DNA of 40,163 nucleotides from Synergistales bacterium 54_24 (GTDB lineage Bacteria; Synergistota; Synergistia; Synergistales; Thermosynergistaceae). Below, one piece after another: positions 12,122 through 19,061 of the stretch. The stretch lies in contig LGFQ01000005.1 in assembly GCA_001508935.1 (NCBI GenBank), positions 1 through 40,163 on the forward strand, read 5' to 3'. Position 1 is the first letter of the stretch; every line of letters starts with the position of its first letter. The notes below the pieces were generated by a model, which saw only the letters and a list, made by a program, of their open reading frames with translations, ran no database searches and was not told the DNA's origin. Position numbers and translations under genes: made by a program.

Positions 12122-12209
12122 TGGTGTCGAGGGGGGGACTCGAACCCCCACAGGCGCATTGCCCACTAGAGCCTGAGTCTAGCGCGTCTACCTGTTCCGC
12201 CACCTCGAC
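12122..12209 (-). tRNA. tRNA-Leu, anticodon CAG
   Basis: The reverse strand starts GTCGAGG, pairs perfectly with CCTCGAC at the 3' end, then has discriminator A (12125) and an encoded CCA (12124-12122). The D-arm GCGGAACAGGTAGACGC, a 5-bp anticodon stem CTAGA/TCTAG around loop CTCAGGC (anticodon CAG, reading CUG), the long variable arm expected of a leucine tRNA, and the T-arm GTTCGAGTC are all visible. It is 88 nt including CCA. It lies directly upstream of rpoB in the same direction. Confidence 0.95.
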
Positions 12210-12228
12210 ACACCCTCGTCAATTTTAG

Positions 12229-12257
12229 ATTTTAACAGCCGCGACCGCGGTTTGCAA
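12229..12257 (-). promoter_or_regulatory. Promoter of tRNA-Leu
   Basis: On the reverse strand TTGCAA (12257-12252), 17 bases, and TAAAAT (12234-12229) form a good sigma-70-type promoter. The start point would be near 12222, leaving a leader of about 13 bases before the tRNA 5' end at 12209. Confidence 0.65.
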
Positions 12258-12354
12258 TAGACGGTTTTCCTAACATAAAATCAAAGAGAAGTCGCCACTC
12301 CCCTCAAAGGCTTCGCCCACGATCGCGCTATAGTCGAAATGAGCCGAGCGCAAG

Positions 12355-12384
12355 TTGCCAAAAGGAAGCGAGTACAAGTATAGT
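12355..12384 (+). promoter_or_regulatory. Probable promoter of the AOR gene
   Basis: TTGCCA (12355-12360), an 18-base spacer and TATAGT (12379-12384) precede the AOR gene, which has an SD (AGGGGGGA, about 12402-12409) eight bases before its GTG. With the tRNA-Leu promoter this forms a divergent intergenic region of about 200 bases. The remaining sequence there shows no further feature I can name. Confidence 0.5.
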
Positions 12385-12417
12385 ATAAAAAAGAACAACT
12401 AAAGGGGGGAGCGTCTC

Positions 12418-14592
12418 GTGAAGGAGATGAAGATCCTTTCAGAATGGGCATACAGCCCTTGCGAGCCCTACAGGGGGTACACCGGGAAAACCCTTTACGT
12501 GAACGTGGGCAACTTAAAGTTCGCAGAAAAAAACGTCACGGAGGAAATGAAAGAGAAGTTCGTAGGCGGGCGGGGCTTCGGCCTCAAGCTCCTCTGGGAT
12601 GCAGTGAGAGATGAGACGAGGTGGAACGACCCAGAAAACGAGATCGTCATATCGGGCGGCCCGCTCTGTGGCATAACGCAATATCCGGGCTCGGGCAAAT
12701 ACTATGCCGTTTTCATATCCCCCTTGACGGATCAGACATACGACAGCAACTCGGGCGGACACTTCGCGCCACTTCTCAAGTTCGCTGGCTGGGATGCCTT
12801 GGAAATCCAGGGTAAGGCAGAAAGGGACGTGATCGTCTTCATCGACGGAGATGAAGGGAAGGTCCAAGTATTGGAATCGCCCTTTAGGGACATCAACGCT
12901 CATTCTGTAACCGAGGAACTTCACGAGCGCTTCGCGGCATCTGAAAAGGATAAGCGTTTCATCTCCGTCATCGCCACGGGCAAAGGCGCCGAAAACACAT
13001 ACTTGGGATGCCTAAACACGAGCTTTTACGACGCTCGCCGCGGAATAGTCCGCCTAAAACAGGCGGGGCGCGGAGGCGGAGGCACAGTGCTTCGCGACAA
13101 AAAGATCGCGGCGATCGTCGTGCGCAAGCACGGATGGTCAGGCATGAGCAACAATCCCGCAGACCCGGAGACCATACAGAGGCTTGGGCTGAAGCTCCAC
13201 AAGGAGATTTACGAGCTCGACGACAAGCAAAGCCGCATGAGGCGCGTGGGGACCGTCCATTTGAACGAAATTATGAACGACTACCATCTCCTTCCCGTGC
13301 ACAATTATAAGTTCGGCCAGCATCCTGAGGCAAAAAACATACACTCAACAATATACGAAAAGATGTTCACCCAAGGTATACCGGACGGGTGTTGGTACGG
13401 TTGCACTATGGCGTGCTCCAAGGCGATAGATGGATTTACCCTCAAGACCGGACCGTGGAAAGGTCGCACCGTGTCCATAGACGGGCCGGAATACGAGACC
13501 TGCGCAGCCTTGGGATCCAATATAGGCGTCTTTGATCCGGAATGGACCGCCGAAGCGGCATTTTACGCCGACTTCTATGGCATCGATACCATATCATTGG
13601 GCACCAGCCTGGCATTCGTGTGCGAATGCTACGAGCTCGGTTACTTGAACGAGGAGACGACCGAAGGGCTCAAGCTCGGTTTCGGGAAGGCCGAGGCGCT
13701 GATGGAGTTGATCCACCGCATAGGCGAAGGAAGGGGCGAATTTGCCGCCCTTGTGGGAAAGGGCATCCGCAGGATGAAAGCGGCCTTCGCCGAGCGCTTT
13801 GGCGCACCACGAGAGATCTTGGAAGCGATAGGCATGGAAGGACAAGGCATTGAGGTATCCGAATACGTGTCTAAGGAATCGGTCGCCCAATGGGGCGGGT
13901 ATTTCTTGACGCTCAAAGGGCCGCAGCACGACGAAGCATGGCTCATCTTCATGGACATGGTCAACAGACAACTGCCGACGTTCGAGGACAAAGCCGAGGC
14001 GCTCCATTACTTTCCTAACTTCCGCCTCTGGTTTTCCCTGGCGGGCCTCTGTAAACTGCCCTGGAACGACATAGAACCTGAAGATAACCTCACAAAATAC
14101 CCACCTCAGGAGGCCGCGAAGGTGCCGGAGCACGTCCAAAACTATGTAGATCTCTTCAACGCGATGACCGGGAAGAAAATCGACAAAGCGGAATTGATCC
14201 TACAGTCTGAGAGGGTCTACAACTTTCAGCGCGTCTTCCAGCTTCGCCTCGGAAAGGGCACCCGAAAAGACCACAGCATCCCGTTGCGCGCAATATCGCC
14301 GGTATTCAAAGACGAATGGGAAGCCAGGCGCGATTATTACGATGAACAGCTCCGCTCTTCAGGTGTGGACCCGCAGGGACTTTCGACGGAAGAGAAGATC
14401 AAAAGGCTCCAAGAGCTGCGGCTTGCCCAATGGGAGAAGCTGGTGGACGCTGTTTACAGGCGGCGCGGATGGGACAAAAACGGCATTCCCACCGTCGAAA
14501 AGCTCGAAGAGCTCGGGATGGATTTTGAAAGCGTCGTCGCGGTCGTAAAAAAACATACCCGTAAGGAGGACCAGTGGGAGGAAGACCTGTGA
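12418..14592 (+). CDS. Aldehyde:ferredoxin oxidoreductase-family tungsten/molybdenum enzyme
   Basis: AOR-family enzymes oxidise aldehydes (or reduce acids) with ferredoxin, using a W- or Mo-bis-pyranopterin and a [4Fe-4S] cluster. The N-terminal domain shows FVGGRGFGLKLLW (48-60) and the pterin-binding GPLCGITQYPGSGK (81-94) plus DSNSGGHFAPLLKFAGWDAL (109-128). A second glycine-rich block, AGRGGGGTVLRDKKIAAIVV, follows at 216-235. Likely cluster cysteines are C325, C329, C333 (CX3CX3C, rather than the CX2CX3C I recall for Pyrococcus AOR) and C545. At 724 residues it is about 100 longer than classical AOR, mostly at the C-terminus. No signal peptide, so cytoplasmic. GTG start with good SD. The substrate is not predictable. 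Confidence 0.92.
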   Translation: MKEMKILSEWAYSPCEPYRGYTGKTLYVNVGNLKFAEKNVTEEMKEKFVGGRGFGLKLLWDAVRDETRWNDPENEIVISGGPLCGITQYPGSGKYYAVFISPLTDQTYDSNSGGHFAPLLKFAGWDALEIQGKAERDVIVFIDGDEGKVQVLESPFRDINAHSVTEELHERFAASEKDKRFISVIATGKGAENTYLGCLNTSFYDARRGIVRLKQAGRGGGGTVLRDKKIAAIVVRKHGWSGMSNNPADPETIQRLGLKLHKEIYELDDKQSRMRRVGTVHLNEIMNDYHLLPVHNYKFGQHPEAKNIHSTIYEKMFTQGIPDGCWYGCTMACSKAIDGFTLKTGPWKGRTVSIDGPEYETCAALGSNIGVFDPEWTAEAAFYADFYGIDTISLGTSLAFVCECYELGYLNEETTEGLKLGFGKAEALMELIHRIGEGRGEFAALVGKGIRRMKAAFAERFGAPREILEAIGMEGQGIEVSEYVSKESVAQWGGYFLTLKGPQHDEAWLIFMDMVNRQLPTFEDKAEALHYFPNFRLWFSLAGLCKLPWNDIEPEDNLTKYPPQEAAKVPEHVQNYVDLFNAMTGKKIDKAELILQSERVYNFQRVFQLRLGKGTRKDHSIPLRAISPVFKDEWEARRDYYDEQLRSSGVDPQGLSTEEKIKRLQELRLAQWEKLVDAVYRRRGWDKNGIPTVEKLEELGMDFESVVAVVKKHTRKEDQWEEDL

Positions 14593-14786
14593 TCTCCGTA
14601 AACGGTGAAAGCATGAAATGGCATCCAGGGATGACCGTGCGAGAAATCCTGGATGCCAAGCATTATACCTTCCCCATGATAGCCGTATGGATAAACGGCA
14701 CTCCTGTGCCTCGCGATCGGTTTGACGAAACGGAAGTGCCGGACGGGGCAAACGTGCAAGCCGTTCACATGATAGGGGGCGGGTAA
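14589..14786 (+). CDS. ThiS/MoaD-like ubiquitin-fold sulfur carrier
   Basis: This 65-residue beta-grasp protein (MISVNGESMKWHPGMTVREIL...) ends in IGGG, the C-terminal glycines that are thiocarboxylated in ThiS and MoaD. The GTG at 14589 overlaps the TGA of the AOR gene (GTGA) and has GGGAGG seven bases upstream. An earlier in-frame GTG at 14574 is possible but less well placed. The overlap implies translational coupling and suggests that it supplies dithiolene sulfur for the AOR pterin cofactor (inference). A thiamin role (ThiS) cannot be excluded, since no thiamin genes or MoaE are nearby. Confidence 0.85.
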   Translation: MISVNGESMKWHPGMTVREILDAKHYTFPMIAVWINGTPVPRDRFDETEVPDGANVQAVHMIGGG

Positions 14787-14792
14787 AGCCTT

Positions 14793-15440
14793 TTAGCCCT
14801 CTTCCTTCTTATTGTTGTTCTTGGGCCTGGGCTTTTGTCCCCGCTTTTCGGCGCGCGGCGCCTTCCAGTCGAGGTGCTTCTTGTCGTCCATTTCCCTGCC
14901 CACAGGCACTTCGGTCCATCCCCACGGCGTCACCAAGAGAAACCGTATCGTTATCCCCTCGGCAGCCAAGACGCGAAGGTGGCGCAGGTAATGAATGACA
15001 TCGCCCACGAGCCAGCTGTCGCTCACGATCCACACGCGGCGACACTTGCCCTTGCCGAAGATCGCGGCATGGTCTATCGCCGTTCGAAATGCCTCATCGA
15101 GGTCTAAAGGGCCCAAGCAGAGGACGACGGCATCTTCGTTGGCGCACGAAGTTACGTCAGAGGCGATGAGGAGATCGGCATGCTCTTCCAGCCATTCCAA
15201 TTGATCCCACAAAACTTCCGGATCACCGCCGAAGCGCCTCTCGTCAAAACCCAAAGCCTCATCATCCTCTCCATAGGCAGCTTCGCCGCTCAAGGCCGAG
15301 CTCATCCACGCCTGAAGCTGAAGGAGCAATCGCTCTATATACGGGGGGAGCTCCTCTCCAGCCGACATAGCGCGCAAAATATCCCCCACCGACCACGTTT
15401 CATCTTTTTTTCCGGCGTCGTCCATTTCATAGCACGCCAT
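14793..15440 (-). CDS. Unrecognised protein with acidic body and basic tail
   Basis: I do not recognise this 215-residue protein. The ATG at 15440, preceded by AAGGTGGTGG, gives MACYEMDDAGKK; a longer open frame reaches 15650 but has no better start. The first half is acidic and helical-looking (IERLLLQLQAWMSSALSGE, WDQLEWLEEHADLL). The second half resembles an alpha/beta fold (DAVVLCLGPLDLDEAF, CRRVWIVSDSWLVGDVIHYL, ITIRFLLVTPWGWTEV). It ends in a Lys/Arg/Asn-rich tail (RGQKPRPKNNNKKEEG). No signal peptide or membrane segment. It converges on the AOR-ThiS pair with six bases between stops and is divergent from the isochorismatase-type gene. Confidence 0.75.
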   Translation of the reverse strand: MACYEMDDAGKKDETWSVGDILRAMSAGEELPPYIERLLLQLQAWMSSALSGEAAYGEDDEALGFDERRFGGDPEVLWDQLEWLEEHADLLIASDVTSCANEDAVVLCLGPLDLDEAFRTAIDHAAIFGKGKCRRVWIVSDSWLVGDVIHYLRHLRVLAAEGITIRFLLVTPWGWTEVPVGREMDDKKHLDWKAPRAEKRGQKPRPKNNNKKEEG

Positions 15441-15547
15441 ATTTCCACCACCTTCGCCTTTCCGAAAATCCGGCCTTCGTCGCTCAACGGAACCAGTAAA
15501 CCTTACAGGATCTACAGCGGTTAGAGCATAGCACAAAGAGGTTTTCT

Positions 15548-15577
15548 TTTCCACTATCCCGCCATCTGCACTATAAT
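15548..15577 (+). promoter_or_regulatory. Possible promoter for the hydrolase trio
   Basis: A consensus-like TATAAT lies at 15572-15577, about 45 bases before the ATG at 15622. The matching -35 is weak: TTTCCA at 15548-15553 with an 18-base spacer. The 181-base gap between the divergent genes (15441-15621) shows nothing else I can name. Confidence 0.4.
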
Positions 15578-15621
15578 GAATTTTTGAGGAAAATAAAATA
15601 ATGCCGATAGGAGGGAACATC

Positions 15622-16191
15622 ATGGTCCCCTTTGTTCTGCAATCTTCCAAGTCTCAGCTGCTTTTGGTGGACATGCAAGAGAAGTTACTGCCTGCGATGC
15701 AAAATAACGATGAAATCGCAAAGAATGCCAAAACCCTTTTGAAGGCGGCCGACCTCTTGGGCATACCCGTGAAATATACGGAGCATTACCCCTCAGGATT
15801 GGGCCCAACAGCAGAAGGAGTTCGTCAGGCCTTGCCCCCCAGTTCGATACGTTTCGAAAAGGTCCACTTTTCTTGCTGGGCGGAGGCCGGCTTTGCCGAT
15901 TTCATCCGCAACGGAAGCCGCGACCAAATCGTCATGGCTGGCATAGAAAGCCACATCTGCGTCTTGAGCACCGCCTTGGATTTGTTGAAAGAAGGTTATC
16001 AGGTTGCCATCTCGCTCGACGCCGTCGGAAGCCGCAGGTCGCATCACCACGAAAGTGCTCTCAGGGCCCTTGCTTCGGCTGGCGCCTTAGTGGTCCCAAC
16101 AGAGACGATCATTTATCAGTGGCTCGCCCGAGCGGCCACAGAGGCTTTCAGGGCAATGCTCCCCTATTTTAAGGGAGAGGTCTCGAAGTGA
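15622..16191 (+). CDS. Isochorismatase-family cysteine hydrolase
   Basis: The 189-residue product belongs to the isochorismatase-like family (nicotinamidase, YcaC and related amidases). The catalytic triad is visible as D17 (LLLVDMQ), K80 (FEKVHFSCW) and C113 (GIESHICVLSTALDL), the last in the usual nucleophile context after a cis-peptide-type turn. The ATG at 15622 is chosen because AGGAGG lies seven bases upstream; an ATG at 15601 precedes the SD. It is the first gene of a three-gene run joined by GTGA overlaps. The nicotinamidase metal-site motif is not evident, so the substrate is unknown. Confidence 0.9.
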   Translation: MVPFVLQSSKSQLLLVDMQEKLLPAMQNNDEIAKNAKTLLKAADLLGIPVKYTEHYPSGLGPTAEGVRQALPPSSIRFEKVHFSCWAEAGFADFIRNGSRDQIVMAGIESHICVLSTALDLLKEGYQVAISLDAVGSRRSHHHESALRALASAGALVVPTETIIYQWLARAATEAFRAMLPYFKGEVSK

Positions 16192-17048
16192 GGCCCATGG
16201 AGGAAGGACGCAGCGCCGCCTTCAGTTACATTCACTTTTTGGGCACAGGAGGGGCGCGTTTTACGATGATCAGCCAAATCAGGGCAACGGGAGGGATATG
16301 GCTTTCCTACGATGGGTTCAACTTCTCCATAGATCCAGGGCCTGGGGCTTTGGTGAGGATGAAAGAACTATACCCTCACCATGACCCTGCGACCCTCAAC
16401 GGCTTGCTGCTTTCTCACCGCCATATAGACCACAGCAACGACGTAAACGTTTTGACGCTCGCCATGACAGGAGGAGGGCGCCAAAAAAATGGCACAGTTA
16501 TCCTTCCCGAAGATGCCATAACCGGGAATGAACCGATCCTCTTCCGTTTCCTGCGCAGCAAGGTGGCACACCTAACGACGTGGGAGGACGGAAAAGCGAT
16601 CGCCCTCCCGGGGAAGGCTTCCGTGGAAGGGGTGCGTCTCATTCACCACGGGGTGGATTGTTTCGGCTTCGTCTTTCGACATCCCTCTATGCCCACTTGG
16701 GGATTGGTCAGCGATACCCGCATGCACGAAAGTTTGGCGCATCGCTTCCGCGAGTGCGAGCTCTTGGTAGTCAACGTTACGTTCGAAAAGCCGAGGCCTG
16801 AGATAGACCATCTTTCAATCTCCGACGTCGAGTGTCTCCTCGACGAACTTCACCCACGCATGCTGGTGCTCACGCACTTAGGAAGAGGGCTATCCGAGGC
16901 CGACCCGAGGGCGTTAGAAAGCCGGCTTTCCACGGCCAGAACGAGCGTAATCATGGCCTGCGATGGAATGGTGGTTGAACTATCCGATCTGAGCCTGAAG
17001 GAGCCGGCTATAACCGCATCGGCGAAGAAAGGAGATGATTGCCCGTGA
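16188..17048 (+). CDS. Metallo-beta-lactamase-fold metal-dependent hydrolase
   Basis: The metal-binding signature HRHIDHSND gives H77, H79, D81 and H82. Later histidines in GVRLIHHGVDCFGF, a D in LVSDTRM and a His in VLTHLGRG complete a typical two-metal site. The 286-residue protein resembles RNase Z-like or PhnP-like hydrolases with a short core, but I cannot name a substrate. The GTG at 16188 overlaps the upstream TGA (GTGA) and has GGGAGAGG seven bases upstream; an ATG at 16197 is an alternative. No signal peptide, so cytoplasmic. Confidence 0.9.
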   Translation: MRPMEEGRSAAFSYIHFLGTGGARFTMISQIRATGGIWLSYDGFNFSIDPGPGALVRMKELYPHHDPATLNGLLLSHRHIDHSNDVNVLTLAMTGGGRQKNGTVILPEDAITGNEPILFRFLRSKVAHLTTWEDGKAIALPGKASVEGVRLIHHGVDCFGFVFRHPSMPTWGLVSDTRMHESLAHRFRECELLVVNVTFEKPRPEIDHLSISDVECLLDELHPRMLVLTHLGRGLSEADPRALESRLSTARTSVIMACDGMVVELSDLSLKEPAITASAKKGDDCP

Positions 17049-17995
17049 CCGACAAAACCTACATATTCGACGGCCACTCAGATCTGCTCAACGAAGTGCT
17101 CCCCATGAGAGAGCAAGGCGAGAGGAGGGTTTTGGTTTCGAGATTCATCCCGAAACTCTTGAGCTCTAAAATTGGCGCCGTGGCGTTAGGGATCTGGGTC
17201 GAAAGCGCGTTCCGCGCCGACAGCTTTTCCGCCTTGGAGAGACTGACGCAATACCTCAGCATCTTGGCTGCAGAGCTCAAGGAAAGCCGAGAGATCGCCC
17301 TCGTTACGCACTACAACGACTACGAGAGGGGCATGCTGGAGGGGCGCTTCCTCTTGGTCTTGAGCGTAGAGGGGTTAGACGGCATCGGGACCAATCTGGA
17401 CTTGTTACACATGCTGCACCATTACGGCGTCCGCATGGCGTCTCTCACATGGAACGATGACAACACGCTCGCTTCGGGTTGCGGCTCGGATAGAGATTAC
17501 GGCGTAACTACGCTCGGCAAAAAAGCCTTAAAAATAATGGACGAGCTGGGCATCATCGTGGATGCGGCCCACGCGTCCCCAAAAAGCTTTTGGGACATCA
17601 TCGAAAGTTTCGAGAGGACTGTCCTGATAAGTCATGGCAACGCATACGCCCTCTGCCGCCACAGGCGAAATTTCACCGACGATCAACTGAAGGCCGTGGC
17701 CGAGAGAAATGGGCTGATAGGGTTGAGCGCAGTAAAGGAGTTCCTAAAAGAAAACGGCCAGGCTTCCACAGAAGATCTGATAAGGCACATTGATTACGTG
17801 ACCAACCTCGTGGGCATAGAACACGTGGCACTCGGACTCGATATAGACTACCACGAAAACGGCCGCAGCACACTTTCGCTGGATGAGGTCTCCTCCCTCG
17901 AAAAGGGTTTATCTGAAGCAGGCTACTCGAAAGCGGAAGCCGAGGCCATCTTGCACGGCAACTGGGAAAGACTGCTCAAGAACGCGTTATCTTAG
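17045..17995 (+). CDS. M19-family (renal dipeptidase-type) zinc dipeptidase
   Basis: This 316-residue protein matches membrane dipeptidase, which cleaves dipeptides (including D-residue ones) with a binuclear zinc site. Seen: the HxD pair in FDGHSDLL near the N-terminus, the bridging Glu in LSVEGLDG, the histidine in VDAAHASPKSFWD, the ISHGNAYALCRHRRNFTD block, and the Asp region HVALGLDIDYHENG. There is no signal peptide, so it should be cytoplasmic. The GTG at 17045 overlaps the previous TGA (GTGA) with AGGAG ten bases upstream; TTG at 17039 is a close alternative. The gene probably acts with its neighbours in peptide or amide breakdown (inference). Its 3' end overlaps the convergent ogt by 20 bases. 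Confidence 0.92.
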   Translation: MTDKTYIFDGHSDLLNEVLPMREQGERRVLVSRFIPKLLSSKIGAVALGIWVESAFRADSFSALERLTQYLSILAAELKESREIALVTHYNDYERGMLEGRFLLVLSVEGLDGIGTNLDLLHMLHHYGVRMASLTWNDDNTLASGCGSDRDYGVTTLGKKALKIMDELGIIVDAAHASPKSFWDIIESFERTVLISHGNAYALCRHRRNFTDDQLKAVAERNGLIGLSAVKEFLKENGQASTEDLIRHIDYVTNLVGIEHVALGLDIDYHENGRSTLSLDEVSSLEKGLSEAGYSKAEAEAILHGNWERLLKNALS

Positions 17996-18482
17996 CACCT
18001 TCAAATCTGAGCAAAGCCGCCTTCAATGCCAAACCTTCTTTGCCGCCGTATCCTTTGAGCGAGCCATCGGCGCCGATCACGCGATGACACGGCACAAAGA
18101 GAGGCCATCTGTTGCGGCGCAGGGCGCTTCCGACGCCTCTTGCTGCATGGGGCCTGCCGATCGATGCCGCGACACGGCCGTAGGATAGTACGCAACCAAA
18201 GGGTATCCGAGCCACGACTTCATAGACGCTGTGGGCGAACTCCGAAAGGGGGGGCACGGTGCAGAGCGGCACCTCGAAGATATCACCGCTCCAATAGGAT
18301 TCCCAAGCGCGAGCAAGCCAAGCGGGCAACGCGCCCTCTCTCTCGACCTCTTTCTCCTGAGGTCCACTCATCATCAATAACCCCCTATCGCACCAAAGGG
18401 CCTCCCAAAGGCCGAGCGGCGCGGATAGCGTTGCCCTCTGGACCGCTTCTTTCCCCGTAGCATATTGCCAAACAATAGCCAT
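17976..18482 (-). CDS. ogt: Methylated-DNA-protein-cysteine methyltransferase
   Basis: This suicide repair protein transfers the methyl of O6-methylguanine to its own cysteine. The active-site PCHRV is present (Cys about 132), followed by IGADGSLKGYGG. The DNA-binding helix region FGCVLSYGRVAASIGRPHAARGVGSALRRN is normal. The 168-residue length suits the Ogt class. The ATG at 18482 shares its A with the TGA of the upstream methyltransferase gene (TGATG) and has AGGGGG eight bases upstream. It ends the minus-strand run and overlaps the end of the convergent dipeptidase gene by 20 bases. Confidence 0.93.
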   Translation of the reverse strand: MAIVWQYATGKEAVQRATLSAPLGLWEALWCDRGLLMMSGPQEKEVEREGALPAWLARAWESYWSGDIFEVPLCTVPPLSEFAHSVYEVVARIPFGCVLSYGRVAASIGRPHAARGVGSALRRNRWPLFVPCHRVIGADGSLKGYGGKEGLALKAALLRFEGAKITRS

Positions 18483-19057
18483 CACTGCCACCCCCTAAAC
18501 AACAAAAGCAATGTGCCCAATATCGTGACAAAAAGCGAATGCCGCTCGCTCTCCCAAAGGACACTCCATTGAAATGGACCGGCGGTTTCCCTTAACTCGA
18601 AGGGTATCCTCGGAATGAGCCTACCCACGCGCTCCTTGTAACGGTGAAATTCCTCGCAGAAACATCGCTCGAGGACAGTCTCTTCGTAAGGGATGATGAG
18701 AAAGACATATAAAATTAGGTAGGACACCACAAATAACGCGATAGCCCGCGGACCGGCCAACAGGCTCCAACCCAACCCTATGAGGCCGTTGCCTAAATAG
18801 AGAGGATTTCTGACGATGGCATAGGGCCCCCAGGTTACCAAGGCTTCCACCTTAGCTTCCTCCCCGCGATAGCGCTTTATGCAGCCGGCCGCCCAAAAGC
18901 GCAACGCTTGACCGGTCGCCACCAGAACCAGCACGGCAGGCAGAACAGAAAAGTTGGGCTCGGCCAAAAACAAGATGGCGCAAAACAGCGCCGTCCATAT
19001 GCCGCCTCTCATCTTAAAGGCCCATGCCCGGATCTCGGTTGAGCGCCTACTCCTCAT
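18482..19057 (-). CDS. Isoprenylcysteine carboxyl methyltransferase-like membrane protein
   Basis: The protein has about five hydrophobic segments and the ICMT/PEMT-family signature: GPYAIVRNPLYLGN (77-90 from the chosen start), then YEETVLERCFCEEFHRYKERVGRLIP, where the E-E and R-Y residues belong to the SAM site. The family methylates lipids or membrane-associated thiols, and the bacterial substrate is usually unknown. The start is uncertain: the ATG at 19057 follows the upstream stop by a few bases, and a TTG at 19069 would overlap it, neither with a clear SD. It sits in the heptose/YbhN run, so an envelope role is plausible (inference). Confidence 0.8.
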   Translation of the reverse strand: MRSRRSTEIRAWAFKMRGGIWTALFCAILFLAEPNFSVLPAVLVLVATGQALRFWAAGCIKRYRGEEAKVEALVTWGPYAIVRNPLYLGNGLIGLGWSLLAGPRAIALFVVSYLILYVFLIIPYEETVLERCFCEEFHRYKERVGRLIPRIPFELRETAGPFQWSVLWESERHSLFVTILGTLLLLFRGWQ

Positions 19058-19061
19058 AAGG

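Noticed and set aside
15441-15650. N-terminal extension of the unknown gene (14793-15440) to 15650
   Set aside because: It would cover the divergent promoter region and the start of the isochorismatase-type gene. The ATG at 15440 is adequate.
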